From contig NZ_LDPV02000010.1 in NCBI RefSeq assembly GCF_001038425.2, forward strand, positions 17,170-81,169: a stretch of 64,000 nt of DNA, read 5' to 3'. The translations under genes and the position numbers were made by a program. This stretch comes from Ornithinibacillus contaminans (GTDB taxonomy: Bacteria > Bacillota > Bacilli > Bacillales > Amphibacillaceae). Each line of letters starts with the position of its first letter. Within the stretch, counting starts at the first letter, position 1. The notes beneath the pieces were generated by a model, which saw nothing but the letters and a program-made list of their open reading frames with translations, was not told the origin of the DNA and did no database searches. Shown here in pieces: positions 37,905 through 46,858 of the stretch.

Positions 37905-40859
37905 TTAGATAAAGTGGTTCATTAAAATTTCCAAATACCACTTATCATTTGAGTTTTCAACTCTTTCTTTTAGTACCTCAATCACATGATGTTTCATATG
38001 TTTATTTCCAGCGATTTTACCAAGTAATTTATCATTATAATTTTTTAGCCACGATGGTATAAACTTTTTGTAATCAAAATTCTCTGGGTCTACAAAAAAA
38101 TCATACTCATCATTTATTCCGATAAAATCTTTCATTTTTGAATTATTTATTTCTTTTAAAAAATACCAAACACCAAAGGTACTCATATAGTTGTTAGAAG
38201 TAAAAGATTGTATTCCCTTTTCCTTTTGAACAAAATAATCTAACTTTCGTTTCTCCAGATATTCAATAATTAATTCTTCATGCTCTAAACTAAAATCTTC
38301 AATTAAGCCTATCCTAATTCCGTTCATTAAGTCATGTATATTTACAACTTTTTTATAATCAAGTATATGACTTTTTGCATTAGTAGAAAGTAGAGGAAAT
38401 AATTTAAACAAAAAATCAATTTGATTTTGCTTATCTTGTGTTAAATAAAAAGCGATTTCTGAAAGTTTTTTTGAAATAAAATTCTTCTCAAAGTGCTTAA
38501 TTAGAGCACCATAGTTACTGGAATACAAATTATTTGATGATCCCTCTGAAAAGTTTGGATCATTATGTTTTTCTACCTGTGACACTAAAAAATCTTCAAT
38601 AATGGGTATTATTGACTTGGGTAATCCATTACATATAGTTAATCTCTCTAACCATACATAACGTTTTCCTATATCCAAATCTCTCTCAGGAAAATAAAAC
38701 AACAATGCTTTCACTATTTTCCCAAGTCCCTCTTCAGATAGTTTTACATATTTAGCAAAATAGAGTGCTGCTTTTGCTTCCGTAATAAACTGAGTATAAA
38801 AAACGACGTTCATTCCATTAGCAGAAAATTGCTTAGTAATTTCTTCTGCTATACCAACTAAGTATTCTTCTATTTTTTCCTGTTCACCAAACCTAATTTT
38901 ATCAATTGAGCTACTTCTCTCAAGATTCTTTATGTCATCAATTTTAAAGTTTCTCGATATATTAATAAAATCGTAATAACCAATAAAAAAACCTGTTTTC
39001 CTTCCCCCAAAAGAGAATCCAAATTCATCAATATCCCTCGTTCGCTCATATTCAGCCTTTTCAATTAGTAGGCTCATTGAGTTTCGCATATATTGATGAA
39101 ATTCATAAAAAGAAACAGACCATAAACAATTTTCATATAAAAACCGTAAATTATCAGAAAGCCGAAGAAGAACAACAATATCAGATGACATTCCAAAAGA
39201 ATAAGACCCGTTACTCATTTCAGAACGCACTTTATTAGTCAATTCAAAAAGTTTTACAGTATCATCATATAAAAACTGATTATCACTTAAAAACTCAAGT
39301 ATCTTATATTTCTTTTGAAACTCAAATGGCATACCACTAAATAAATCACCAATACTAAAATTTGTCATTTCCCTTTCAATCCTAGCAAGAAATTCATCAG
39401 TAAATGGTTTATAATGCCTCCCAAATGTTAATAAACCAAGACCATTGAACTGTGTTACAGCTTGTGTTATTGATTGATAAATCCTATATCTATTTATTTG
39501 TGATAGATAATGTACACACCAATTTGATTCATCTATAGAATTTAAGATGATATTTGAATAAAGGTTATAGGATTCTTCCCACCTACCTAGACACGCAAGA
39601 AAAAATGCTTTTTTATAATCATCCTCAATATTTACCGATTGTTCTTCAATAAATTTCTTCATTTCATCATATTTGCCGTGATACGCCAAACTATTAATCT
39701 CTATCGAAGTATTCAGAGTACCTGCATCTTTCGCCATACAGATAACTCCATTCTTCTCAAAGAAATTAGAAAGAGCATTAAACTTTTCACATTGTTTTTT
39801 GGAAAGTTTACTTCTCTCATCGCAGTTCTCTCTTAATTCAAAAAAACGCTCCATGTAACCAAAGCCCTTATTCTTATGCCGAACAACAGTACCATTGACT
39901 TCAAAGTGATAATCGTATTCAAAGACATGTTTGAGATCAATTTTACGAATATACTGAAGTGCAAATAATGGGCTTATTTTTCCGTATATATAATCAATTA
40001 CTTCGTCGTCTTTTGTGATAAATTTATTTTCTTTTGATTCAATAAGAAGATCCATTACTGCTGAATAGCGTTCTAAATAATCAGATTCACTACTATCTAT
40101 CAAACTAGCTGCATCAATTATTCGTAATCCTTTATTTTCGTAATAGATTGAAGTGTCATTTTCAATGGGCGAAGGATCTGTTCTAATAAAAAACGGTTTA
40201 TGAAAACTGTCCTTTTGTAACTTTCTTACCCAATTTAACAACATATTAATATTATAATCTCCTAAACCATAACCTATGAAAACAATGGTATGCGTTGCAA
40301 TTATTGTCTTCATAAGATTACTGATAAGAGGATAATTCTGATCATAATTCAGATAGTCATCTTCCTTTAAAACTACACTTTCCCCTTTATAACCCCGTCT
40401 AAAATCCCCATGAACCTTTAGTAAATACCTTGATGAAGTGGCATTAGCAACGTCTTCTTCAGCACTTATTACACTAAAATATTTCCCTCTCTTCCAACAA
40501 GCAGTATCAATCAAATTATCATAATTAGTTGTAATTACATGTGCTGGGTTCATAGCTAATATCTTGTCATGTATTGGATTCGTAGGCTTATCTACCTGAA
40601 AAAAACCTTTTAGTATACCATCAAATGCCATTTCACCTTTGACATTATAAAATATTTGAGGAATTCGAAGATATTCATCAGAAGAATAGTTCCCTTTCTT
40701 TGGACTCCCATAGAGCTCTTCATGATACTTATCTACCAACCTCCACCATTGAGGATAATCTGAAAGTGTTGAAACTCCCGCACCAACAAAAAAGACGAGT
40801 TTTCCATTCCTTGAGGATTCTGTGATTTCTTTTATACATTCAACTACATTATTGTCCAA
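37905..40859 (-). CDS. dsr2: DSR2-type defence-associated sirtuin (SIR2 NADase)
   Basis: An N-terminal SIR2 domain is followed by a very long helical region, about 984 residues in all. With numbering from a GTG at 40871, the nucleotide loop GAGVS is at 30-34, the catalytic Asn is in TTNYDN (116) and the catalytic His is in KVHGDF (154). These correspond to N133 and H171 of Bacillus DSR2, offset by exactly 17. DSR2 senses phage tail-tube protein and destroys NAD+ to abort infection. An in-frame TAA precedes the GTG, and TTG at 40859 has the best spaced site (AGAGGTG). All key residues are intact, so it should be active. Confidence 0.93.
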   Translation of the reverse strand: MDNNVVECIKEITESSRNGKLVFFVGAGVSTLSDYPQWWRLVDKYHEELYGSPKKGNYSSDEYLRIPQIFYNVKGEMAFDGILKGFFQVDKPTNPIHDKILAMNPAHVITTNYDNLIDTACWKRGKYFSVISAEEDVANATSSRYLLKVHGDFRRGYKGESVVLKEDDYLNYDQNYPLISNLMKTIIATHTIVFIGYGLGDYNINMLLNWVRKLQKDSFHKPFFIRTDPSPIENDTSIYYENKGLRIIDAASLIDSSESDYLERYSAVMDLLIESKENKFITKDDEVIDYIYGKISPLFALQYIRKIDLKHVFEYDYHFEVNGTVVRHKNKGFGYMERFFELRENCDERSKLSKKQCEKFNALSNFFEKNGVICMAKDAGTLNTSIEINSLAYHGKYDEMKKFIEEQSVNIEDDYKKAFFLACLGRWEESYNLYSNIILNSIDESNWCVHYLSQINRYRIYQSITQAVTQFNGLGLLTFGRHYKPFTDEFLARIEREMTNFSIGDLFSGMPFEFQKKYKILEFLSDNQFLYDDTVKLFELTNKVRSEMSNGSYSFGMSSDIVVLLRLSDNLRFLYENCLWSVSFYEFHQYMRNSMSLLIEKAEYERTRDIDEFGFSFGGRKTGFFIGYYDFINISRNFKIDDIKNLERSSSIDKIRFGEQEKIEEYLVGIAEEITKQFSANGMNVVFYTQFITEAKAALYFAKYVKLSEEGLGKIVKALLFYFPERDLDIGKRYVWLERLTICNGLPKSIIPIIEDFLVSQVEKHNDPNFSEGSSNNLYSSNYGALIKHFEKNFISKKLSEIAFYLTQDKQNQIDFLFKLFPLLSTNAKSHILDYKKVVNIHDLMNGIRIGLIEDFSLEHEELIIEYLEKRKLDYFVQKEKGIQSFTSNNYMSTFGVWYFLKEINNSKMKDFIGINDEYDFFVDPENFDYKKFIPSWLKNYNDKLLGKIAGNKHMKHHVIEVLKERVENSNDKWYLEILMNHFI

Positions 40860-40897
40860 TATGAGAAACACCTCTTTTTATTTTTCTGAATACCTTT

Positions 40898-41079
40898 TTA
40901 CTTTACAAATCCACCTTCACCATCAACAATTCCAGTTATCGAGCTACCTTCTGTAGTTGAGATGTTTAAATTAGTTACTTGTGCAAACCCATCCTCTATT
41001 ACTTCCAATAAGTCAATAACAATCTTTTGGTTTAGATAGGTAGTAATGGTAATACAAATTCTCTCTCAGTTTCTTTCAT
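40898..41079 (-). pseudogene. Frameshifted small gene upstream of dsr2 (DUF6414-like)
   Basis: A strong AGGAGG site precedes ATG at 41079, which opens MKETERE. After that the coding signal continues in another frame as YLNQKIVIDLLEVIEDGFAQ, then VTNLNISTTEG, ending at TAA 40898. The second part recalls DUF6414 proteins, here much shortened. A frameshift near 41040 and the short tail point to a dead gene. The DSR2 start follows 39 bases later, so it may once have been the first gene of that operon. Confidence 0.45.
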
Positions 41080-41161
41080 TGCATTTCCTCCTCATATGGA
41101 ATAAAAGAATCTCTTTCTTTCTATAATACTATATCTTCACAAAAAGAAAGGGGTTGTGCCT

Positions 41162-41650
41162 ATGGATAAAGACACATTCTTTACAACGAAACCATCTATT
41201 CGAATCAAAGAGATAAACCAACTGTTACAAAAGTACGACTTGAAGAAAGTAGCCGAACTCATCGGTATTCCATACAGCACTTTCACGAAAGAAATGAGAG
41301 TGGGTGATTACTTTTATCACCAGTCGGACAAGCAGTATTACCCATTCGTGAGATCAGAAGACGAACGGTTAAAAGTAGATCAGAAGGATGAATCTGACGA
41401 ACTATCCTTTATCAAGGAACACTTTGACGCTTTAAAAGGTTTACTCCAAATGTACCAATCCAATAGATTATTGGTGCTTGATGGAAGGATTTACAGTAAG
41501 GAAGCCAAGTATGAAAACAAAAGTGTTAAAATGAACAACGATCTTTATGATGAATTTAAGAAATTCTGTGAAGAATACTATCCTCAATACAAAATCCAAG
41601 ATTTAATTTGTCAATCTTTATTGGATTTTCAAAGCAAATACAGTCGGTAA
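41162..41650 (+). CDS. Putative DNA-binding protein of the element
   Basis: The ATG at 41162 has AAAGGGG nine bases before it. The 162-residue protein has an N-terminal helix-turn-helix (LKKVAELIGIPYSTFTKEM) and a C-terminal segment (VKMNNDLYDEFKKFCEEYYP, then QYKIQDLICQSLLDF) like a ribbon-helix-helix or similar dimer domain. It is divergent from dsr2 and its remnant neighbour and ends in its own terminator. It may regulate the element, or dsr2. No closer family was recognised. Confidence 0.6.
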   Translation: MDKDTFFTTKPSIRIKEINQLLQKYDLKKVAELIGIPYSTFTKEMRVGDYFYHQSDKQYYPFVRSEDERLKVDQKDESDELSFIKEHFDALKGLLQMYQSNRLLVLDGRIYSKEAKYENKSVKMNNDLYDEFKKFCEEYYPQYKIQDLICQSLLDFQSKYSR

Positions 41651-41654
41651 CGAG

Positions 41655-41679
41655 AAAAAGAGCCCATAGGCTCTTTTTC
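41655..41679 (+). terminator. Terminator after the HTH gene
   Basis: AAAAAGAGCC and GGCTCTTTTT pair exactly around four bases, directly after the stop codon. Confidence 0.85.
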
Positions 41680-41912
41680 TAACTGATTCGATGTTGTGGT
41701 ACAAAATTTACAAATGGAATGTATAATAACAACAGTCCCCCAATTAAGTTATCTATATTATACACATTATTATTTGCATGGAAAAATGCTGAGCGAAAAA
41801 AGTTCAGAGCGTTTCTTTTTAATGTCTTATTCAACAAAAGCCCCGCTACTTTAAGTCCATTCTTTCACAATATCTTTCGATTCCTAGTTCTTCCTATATC
41901 AATAAAAATTCT

Positions 41913-42602
41913 TCACTTCAAAAGTTCACCTATAGCGACTGGAAAGTGTTCCTCAGCCAAAATTTTAACGACTTTTGCATATTCCTGAATTTCCTTCTGT
42001 GCATCGTGCTCTAAACGTTGTGATAAGAAATGAGCAACACCCTGAAGCGAAGATGTCCAATACCACCTTACATACATTCCATAACTAGGCAAGAATAGAC
42101 GTGATTGTTCTGCTGCTATTCCCATTTCTAGTGCCTCACTATATAACTTCTCGCCTTCTTCGATGTACTTAAGTAATTTTTTTGTTAAGTATGCACCTTC
42201 TTTTGATTCAATTGGCTCACCGCTACCTTGTTTTGAGTTTGAAGGTGCTGAACGCCATTCATCGTCCTTTGGAACATAGAAAGTCGGTTCCTCAGTAACA
42301 TATCTACGGCTCGATTCGTTCCAACCATCCATAACGTGATCCGAACCCACAACATACTTCCACCATTGACGAGCTACCATCAAAGGGGCATAAACTTCGA
42401 ATTGTAACATTGCGTGACGGAAAGGAGAAGTATGCCCCTCACTTGCAAGAAACTTAATTAAACGCTCGTCCTTTGACGACATTTCGTTACTTTCTTTGTC
42501 ATATGAAACACGGGCAGCATTAGCCACTGTTAAATCATTACCCATTTTATCAACGAGTCTTACATATCCTTTATCCAAAACTTCAATCATTTTCTTTTCC
42601 AT
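41913..42602 (-). CDS. thyX: Flavin-dependent thymidylate synthase
   Basis: The 229-residue ThyX methylates dUMP with methylenetetrahydrofolate and FADH2, producing THF rather than DHF. The family region is present as FEVYAPLMVARQWWKYVVGS, followed by WNESSRRYVTEEPTFYVP. It lacks a strict RHR triplet and belongs to the RQWWK branch often seen on phages and mobile DNA. It is about 107 bases downstream of the dihydrofolate reductase gene on the same strand, which suggests a folate/thymidylate cassette carried by the element. Confidence 0.88.
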   Translation of the reverse strand: MEKKMIEVLDKGYVRLVDKMGNDLTVANAARVSYDKESNEMSSKDERLIKFLASEGHTSPFRHAMLQFEVYAPLMVARQWWKYVVGSDHVMDGWNESSRRYVTEEPTFYVPKDDEWRSAPSNSKQGSGEPIESKEGAYLTKKLLKYIEEGEKLYSEALEMGIAAEQSRLFLPSYGMYVRWYWTSSLQGVAHFLSQRLEHDAQKEIQEYAKVVKILAEEHFPVAIGELLK

Positions 42603-42708
42603 TGTAAATCCCCTATTCTGTTTATCTAATTTTATTGTAATCTGCCTTCTTCCACTGACTTATCCCTTTAAAAGGGTGGCCAATTCCTTCTTTAAGGTAT
42701 GCCTAACG

Positions 42709-43206
42709 TTATCTCAATAAGTTTTTCCTTTCGTATATATGAAAATAGTAGTTATACGGATTTTCGTCATCCATAATACCTTTTTTAATAGATACTTCGT
42801 TCCATTCATCATAATTCACATCTGGAAAAAAAGTATCTCCCTCAAATTTGTGATGGATTTTTGTTATGTACATTTTATTAGTATAAGGTAAAAACAAATT
42901 ATAAATCTGTTCTCCTCCGAAAATAAAAATTTCTTCTTCATTTTTACACAACTCAAAAACAGCTTCCGTTGAATGGGCAATTTCACAACCATTAAAGGTA
43001 AAACCCTTATCCCTTGTCAAAACAATATTCCTTCTTTTAGATAAAGCTCTTCCAATTGATTCCAGGTTCCTCCTACCTAATATGATTGGATGTCCTTTTG
43101 TAGTTTTTTTAACATACTCCCAATCCTTTGGAATTCTCCATGGGATATCATTCTTTTTACCAATCACTCCATTCTCATCCATCGCTACTATTAAAGAAAC
43201 TTTCAT
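42709..43206 (-). CDS. dfrA: Dihydrofolate reductase
   Basis: The start at 43206 has AAGGTGGTG before it. The 165-residue enzyme is complete: MKVSLIVAMDENGVIGKKND, the substrate-binding acid in IPWRIPKDW, GRRNLESIGR, and the NADPH loop FIFGGEQIYN. It reduces dihydrofolate to tetrahydrofolate. Unusual residues near the cofactor (RRNLES where RKTFES is common) show that it is not the typical chromosomal copy. A Tyr typical of plasmid trimethoprim resistance in the IFGG position is not present, so resistance is not claimed. Confidence 0.9.
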   Translation of the reverse strand: MKVSLIVAMDENGVIGKKNDIPWRIPKDWEYVKKTTKGHPIILGRRNLESIGRALSKRRNIVLTRDKGFTFNGCEIAHSTEAVFELCKNEEEIFIFGGEQIYNLFLPYTNKMYITKIHHKFEGDTFFPDVNYDEWNEVSIKKGIMDDENPYNYYFHIYERKNLLR

Positions 43207-43602
43207 ATATATCACCACCTTTTAGACTATTTCACCTGTAATTTCATGTTTCTTTTGAAGTCCATTGTTCCACTAAATTGTTCTGTTAGCTAAATAAAAT
43301 GATTTTAACCCTTCACAGGAGTAAGACCTGCTGTAAAGTATACTTTTTCACGAATTTTTTATGTAAATCCCACCCTGCATTGATAAGGGAGGGATAAATG
43401 AACTTGGTGCATATATCACGTTCCAAATACTTTTTCCTCTCTAATCAGTCCTCTCCCAACTGACTGGTTCTTTTTATCTAATTGTACCAAAATAAAGTAC
43501 AGTTTTGTTAGATTTGGCAAGAACCTCCAGTTAAGGATTTTTTCTATTCGTTTGGAACCTAACTCTATAAGGGATTTTTCATTTGGAATACTTTTTGTTG
43601 AT
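43207..43602. other. Intergenic region between dfrA and the replication gene
   Basis: About 400 bases carry no gene I can support. A 21-codon frame from the ATG at 43398 follows GGGAGGG on the plus strand but has no recognisable content. The region holds the dfrA promoter on the minus strand. Confidence 0.35.
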
Positions 43603-44619
43603 TCAAAGTTTGAATGGATTTTTCAAGAAACTTGGGAATGTGGAGTGGTTTTGGGTGGAGAGATTTTTTGGAATGAGAATGGGAGATATTCCGATGCTTT
43701 CAAGATCACGAAGGTATTTTCGATAAGTGGGTTTAGACATATGTTTCTTAGGCGTATCAATACTACCTTTGGAGATTTGAACGAGGAATGCTCGAAGGTC
43801 ATCTTTTTTCTTTTTAGAGAAGTGGCTTTTTCCAATGATTTTTTCAGCCTCAGTGATCTTATAATAATCACCTCTGTGAACAATTGGAAGAACATGCTTT
43901 ACCATGTACTCTTTCCATAACTGATACGAAAAGTAACTCCTTAATTCCTTTGGTCTGCCTTTTCCTTTGTCATTTCTTTTCATGCTGTTGAGATGCGAGT
44001 TTTTCAACCTTAGTTCATATCTGATTCGACCAAATTCATACGATTGAATTTCTTCACCACTTGCAATCCGTTCTTTTTCTTTGTCATAAATGAACAACTC
44101 AATACTTTTACATTTATGGTATTGTGATGTTTCATATTTAAAAGGGGCTCCGTTCTCATCCTTACCAAATTTTATTTTTTCTTTGTAGGCATACTTAGCA
44201 GTGTATTTTTCAAGTAGATGAAATAACAGCTCTCTGTCTTTTGGATTCGGTACGTAAACATCCATTTTGTAATCAATTCTTGTGAGTGTATGCGAATCAA
44301 AATATTCGGCATGTCCAAAGTGTCTGATAAGGAACTTTCGCATATCTGATTCTATCAAATCATAATCATTTTCTATAACCTCTCCTCTATTCAACATTTT
44401 AAGAGCATCCACTTTCAAGTGTATATTCCAGTCTCCATCTGCACGACTGCTAATCCAAGTAATAGAATAGGCAGGGAATTTCTTTTTTACTCCACAGTTA
44501 AGTTGTTTAACCGCAGCCCCAAAGTAATCATACTTGTTGAGGTTAACACCGTACATGGAAAATAGGTGTTGAATATCGTAATAGGCTACGAGCAACATCA
44601 TTTCAAATGTATGAATCAA
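43603..44619 (-). CDS. Replication-initiator-like protein (phage gpII/RstA type)
   Basis: The 338-residue protein resembles the gene II/X and RstA-like initiators of small phages and integrative elements: TLTRIDYKMDVYVPN, KSIELFIYDKEKERIASGEE, then GRIRYELRLKNSHL. Such proteins nick an origin for rolling-circle copying. A clear two-His metal motif was not picked out, so activity is uncertain. It starts after AAGGAGATGG at 44619. Its presence next to the serine recombinase suggests that the element replicates after excision. Confidence 0.55.
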   Translation of the reverse strand: MIHTFEMMLLVAYYDIQHLFSMYGVNLNKYDYFGAAVKQLNCGVKKKFPAYSITWISSRADGDWNIHLKVDALKMLNRGEVIENDYDLIESDMRKFLIRHFGHAEYFDSHTLTRIDYKMDVYVPNPKDRELLFHLLEKYTAKYAYKEKIKFGKDENGAPFKYETSQYHKCKSIELFIYDKEKERIASGEEIQSYEFGRIRYELRLKNSHLNSMKRNDKGKGRPKELRSYFSYQLWKEYMVKHVLPIVHRGDYYKITEAEKIIGKSHFSKKKKDDLRAFLVQISKGSIDTPKKHMSKPTYRKYLRDLESIGISPILIPKNLSTQNHSTFPSFLKNPFKL

Positions 44620-45218
44620 TTAAAACCATCTCCTTTTATTTTAGTTCACGGGAGCAACGAAACCCTTTGTTAACAATGGTTCTCTTTGTTTTGCTTTTCC
44701 CGTCCCAAACTAATTTATATGACTTTCCAACACATTGATAAGCACCAATGTGATTGTTAAGTAAAGCATCCTACTGAAGTTGTAAAGAAAATATTCAACA
44801 ATGTCCTCACAAAATCGTTCAACAACATTACAGCATGTACATAATAGTAAAGGTTCAGTATTTTTTTGTGTATAGTAGATTACAAGTATATGATTACAAG
44901 AAAAAAACCGTAAAAGCTGTATGCTTACGGTTTCGTTTATTGGCTTACATAATCTTTTGTTGTCTTTTGATAGTGGTTATTATTCTATGTACTATTGATA
45001 CGACCTCGAACCTAAAAATTTTGATTTATGCCATTCTCCTAATTATGATAGAAACATAACAAGATTTCACAATGAAAGGAAGCAAGTTTACCTCAATAAA
45101 GTAAATCATCAATTACATTCCCCTCGAACACCCTCAAACCATATGACTTTGAAATTCCCCACTCAATTATTTTAAAATGAGAATCTACAAAAAATAAAAA
45201 CAACAGGAGGAAAACATC
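44620..45218. other. Non-coding region, possible element origin
   Basis: No convincing gene lies here. It contains a perfect palindrome TTGTTAACAA (44667-44676), two TTCAACAA direct repeats 24 bases apart (44794 and 44818), and a terminator-like hairpin at 44905. Such features, upstream of the initiator-like gene, fit an origin or its control region. TTGAAA and TTAAAA near 45150-45175 may be the promoter of the small gene that follows. Confidence 0.35.
44905..44937. terminator. Hairpin AAACCGTAA/TTACGGTTT
   Basis: Exact 9-bp arms surround an 11-base loop, with A runs on one side and CGTTT on the other. It would block transcription entering the initiator or the recombinase operon. Confidence 0.65.
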
Positions 45219-45383
45219 ATGACCCTCGAAAGAATCTTCAATAACCAATCCCCAATTACCCTCGAAGACATTTTCCAATCCATCTTGAATGAAAAAATTG
45301 ACTCACTCATTAAGGAATTCTATGATAATACTAAGGTGAATTCCACTGACTCTTCTAACAAGAAAGGAGAGGATGTGGCATGA
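45219..45383 (+). CDS. 54-residue protein coupled to the serine recombinase
   Basis: AGGAGG lies eight bases before the ATG at 45219. The frame encodes 54 residues (MTLERIFNNQSPITLEDIFQ, helical, ending NKKGEDVA). Its TGA overlaps the recombinase ATG (ATGA), so the two are translationally coupled. It may assist or control integration, for example as a directionality or regulatory factor. This is inference from position. I recognise no family. Confidence 0.65.
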   Translation: MTLERIFNNQSPITLEDIFQSILNEKIDSLIKEFYDNTKVNSTDSSNKKGEDVA

Positions 45384-46804
45384 GATCAGCAATTTACATT
45401 CGTGTCTCAACAAACAAAGAAGAACAAAAACAGTCCCTTGAAAACCAAAAAGAACTGTTTATGAATCTATTATCTGAGAAAGGATGGGACTTATTTGATA
45501 TATATTTAGACATTGAGTCTGGAACGAAATCAAAGAAACGCCCTGCCCTAAAACGGATGATTGAAGATGCAAGAATGAAGAAGTTCGACATTATTTTGGC
45601 AAAGGAATTATCCAGATTAGCCAGAAATGGACAATTATCTTATGAAATTAAAAATCTAGCAGAAATTCAAGGTATACACATCCTTACCATGGATGGTGCT
45701 ATTGACACACTATCAGGAAATACTCAGATGTTTGGACTATACGCTTGGATGTATGAACAAGAATCCCAAAGAACAAGTGAACGTGTGAAGACTGCTCTAC
45801 AGATCAGAGCGAAGATTGGTAAATTTAAGGGTTCCATTCCACCCTACGGATACTATGTCGAAAATGGAATTTTAAAAGTCAGAGTTGATTCTACTACTGA
45901 TATAGTGCGTCGAATTTTCAACTCTTATCTTTCAGGTAAAGGATTTGACAGAATTGCAAGGGAGCTATTAGAGGAAGATATACCGACTCCTTCTGAAATT
46001 GCAGGAAAGAGGAATGCAAGTTCACTTTGGCATGGATCTACAGTTAGAAAAATACTTGAAAATCAACATTACATCGGTAATCTAGTTCAACAAAAGGAAA
46101 CTTCAATCAGTGTAACAACTGAAAAACGCAAAAAGATTGATCCAGCAAATTATGTTGTCATCGAAAATACACATGAGCCTATTATCTCCAAAGATGATTT
46201 TCATGTTGCTCAACAGCTAATCTCTGAAAGAAAACGTAAACGGCCATATGCTAAAAAACACCTCTTCACAAATATTTCCTTTTGTGCTGATTGTGGTAAG
46301 AGTATGCACTATAAAGCCAATCGTAAAGGTTATATTTGTGGGGCATACAATAAATATGGTCATACAAAATGTTCAGATCACCATGTAAGAGAAGACAGAT
46401 TGATTGAAGCGATCTCAAATGATATAAAGCAAATGTTTTCAACACTCTCCACAAAATCTATTCAAAAAGACATTGAGAAAAAGATTGCAAACTTCATTCA
46501 AAGGGATCAAAAACAACTCACTAACATTCTCAGGGAGATAGAAAGCATAAAGAAAGACAAAACGGCTGCACTTCGCATGAAAATACGTGGGGAAATCCAA
46601 GATGAAGAATACAGATTGCTCATTGAGGATAATGGTATCCAACTCGCCAAACTGAATGAGGAAAGGCTAAAATTAGAAAAGGGATTACTTCAACAAAAAC
46701 AAACGATTGATTTTACAAAACTAATCCAACAAATTGAACGGTTTGTTCAAAACCCTGTTCTTGACGAAGAAATGCTTCACAAACTAATAGAAAAAATCAA
46801 ATAA
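45380..46804 (+). CDS. Large serine recombinase (integrase)
   Basis: A 474-residue large serine recombinase. The N-terminal resolvase domain has the catalytic Ser in YIRVSTNKEEQ (residue 10) and the arginines in SRLARN. The Recombinase domain lies at about residues 150-250, and a zinc ribbon follows (CADCGKSMHYKANRKGYICG). It ends with a long coiled-coil (about residues 345-440) that in this family controls synapsis of attP and attB. It abuts the right end of the element, and a terminator follows. It very likely carried out the insertion into rlmCD. Confidence 0.92.
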   Translation: MRSAIYIRVSTNKEEQKQSLENQKELFMNLLSEKGWDLFDIYLDIESGTKSKKRPALKRMIEDARMKKFDIILAKELSRLARNGQLSYEIKNLAEIQGIHILTMDGAIDTLSGNTQMFGLYAWMYEQESQRTSERVKTALQIRAKIGKFKGSIPPYGYYVENGILKVRVDSTTDIVRRIFNSYLSGKGFDRIARELLEEDIPTPSEIAGKRNASSLWHGSTVRKILENQHYIGNLVQQKETSISVTTEKRKKIDPANYVVIENTHEPIISKDDFHVAQQLISERKRKRPYAKKHLFTNISFCADCGKSMHYKANRKGYICGAYNKYGHTKCSDHHVREDRLIEAISNDIKQMFSTLSTKSIQKDIEKKIANFIQRDQKQLTNILREIESIKKDKTAALRMKIRGEIQDEEYRLLIEDNGIQLAKLNEERLKLEKGLLQQKQTIDFTKLIQQIERFVQNPVLDEEMLHKLIEKIK

Positions 46805-46816
46805 AAGAAGATGGGA

Positions 46817-46845
46817 GTCCGAGAATCCATTACCGATTCTCGGAC
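46817..46845 (+). terminator. Terminator after the recombinase gene
   Basis: GTCCGAGAATC and GATTCTCGGAC pair exactly over 11 bp around a 7-base loop. The convergent rlmCD stop codon lies 14 bases further on. Confidence 0.8.
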
Positions 46846-46858
46846 CCTTATATATCTT

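Noticed and set aside
41719..41988. 89-residue open frame on the plus strand
   Set aside because: No ribosome site, overlaps the end of thyX on the other strand, and composition is not protein-like.
42709..43206. Trimethoprim-resistance dihydrofolate reductase
   Set aside because: The IFGG motif keeps Phe where the best known resistant Staphylococcus-type enzyme has Tyr. Divergence alone does not show resistance.
43552..43920. 122-residue open frame opposite the initiator-like gene
   Set aside because: It is the antisense of a better supported gene and has no recognisable domain.
44835..45059. 74-residue hydrophobic open frame on the plus strand
   Set aside because: It runs through a clear terminator hairpin at 44905 and lacks a ribosome site.
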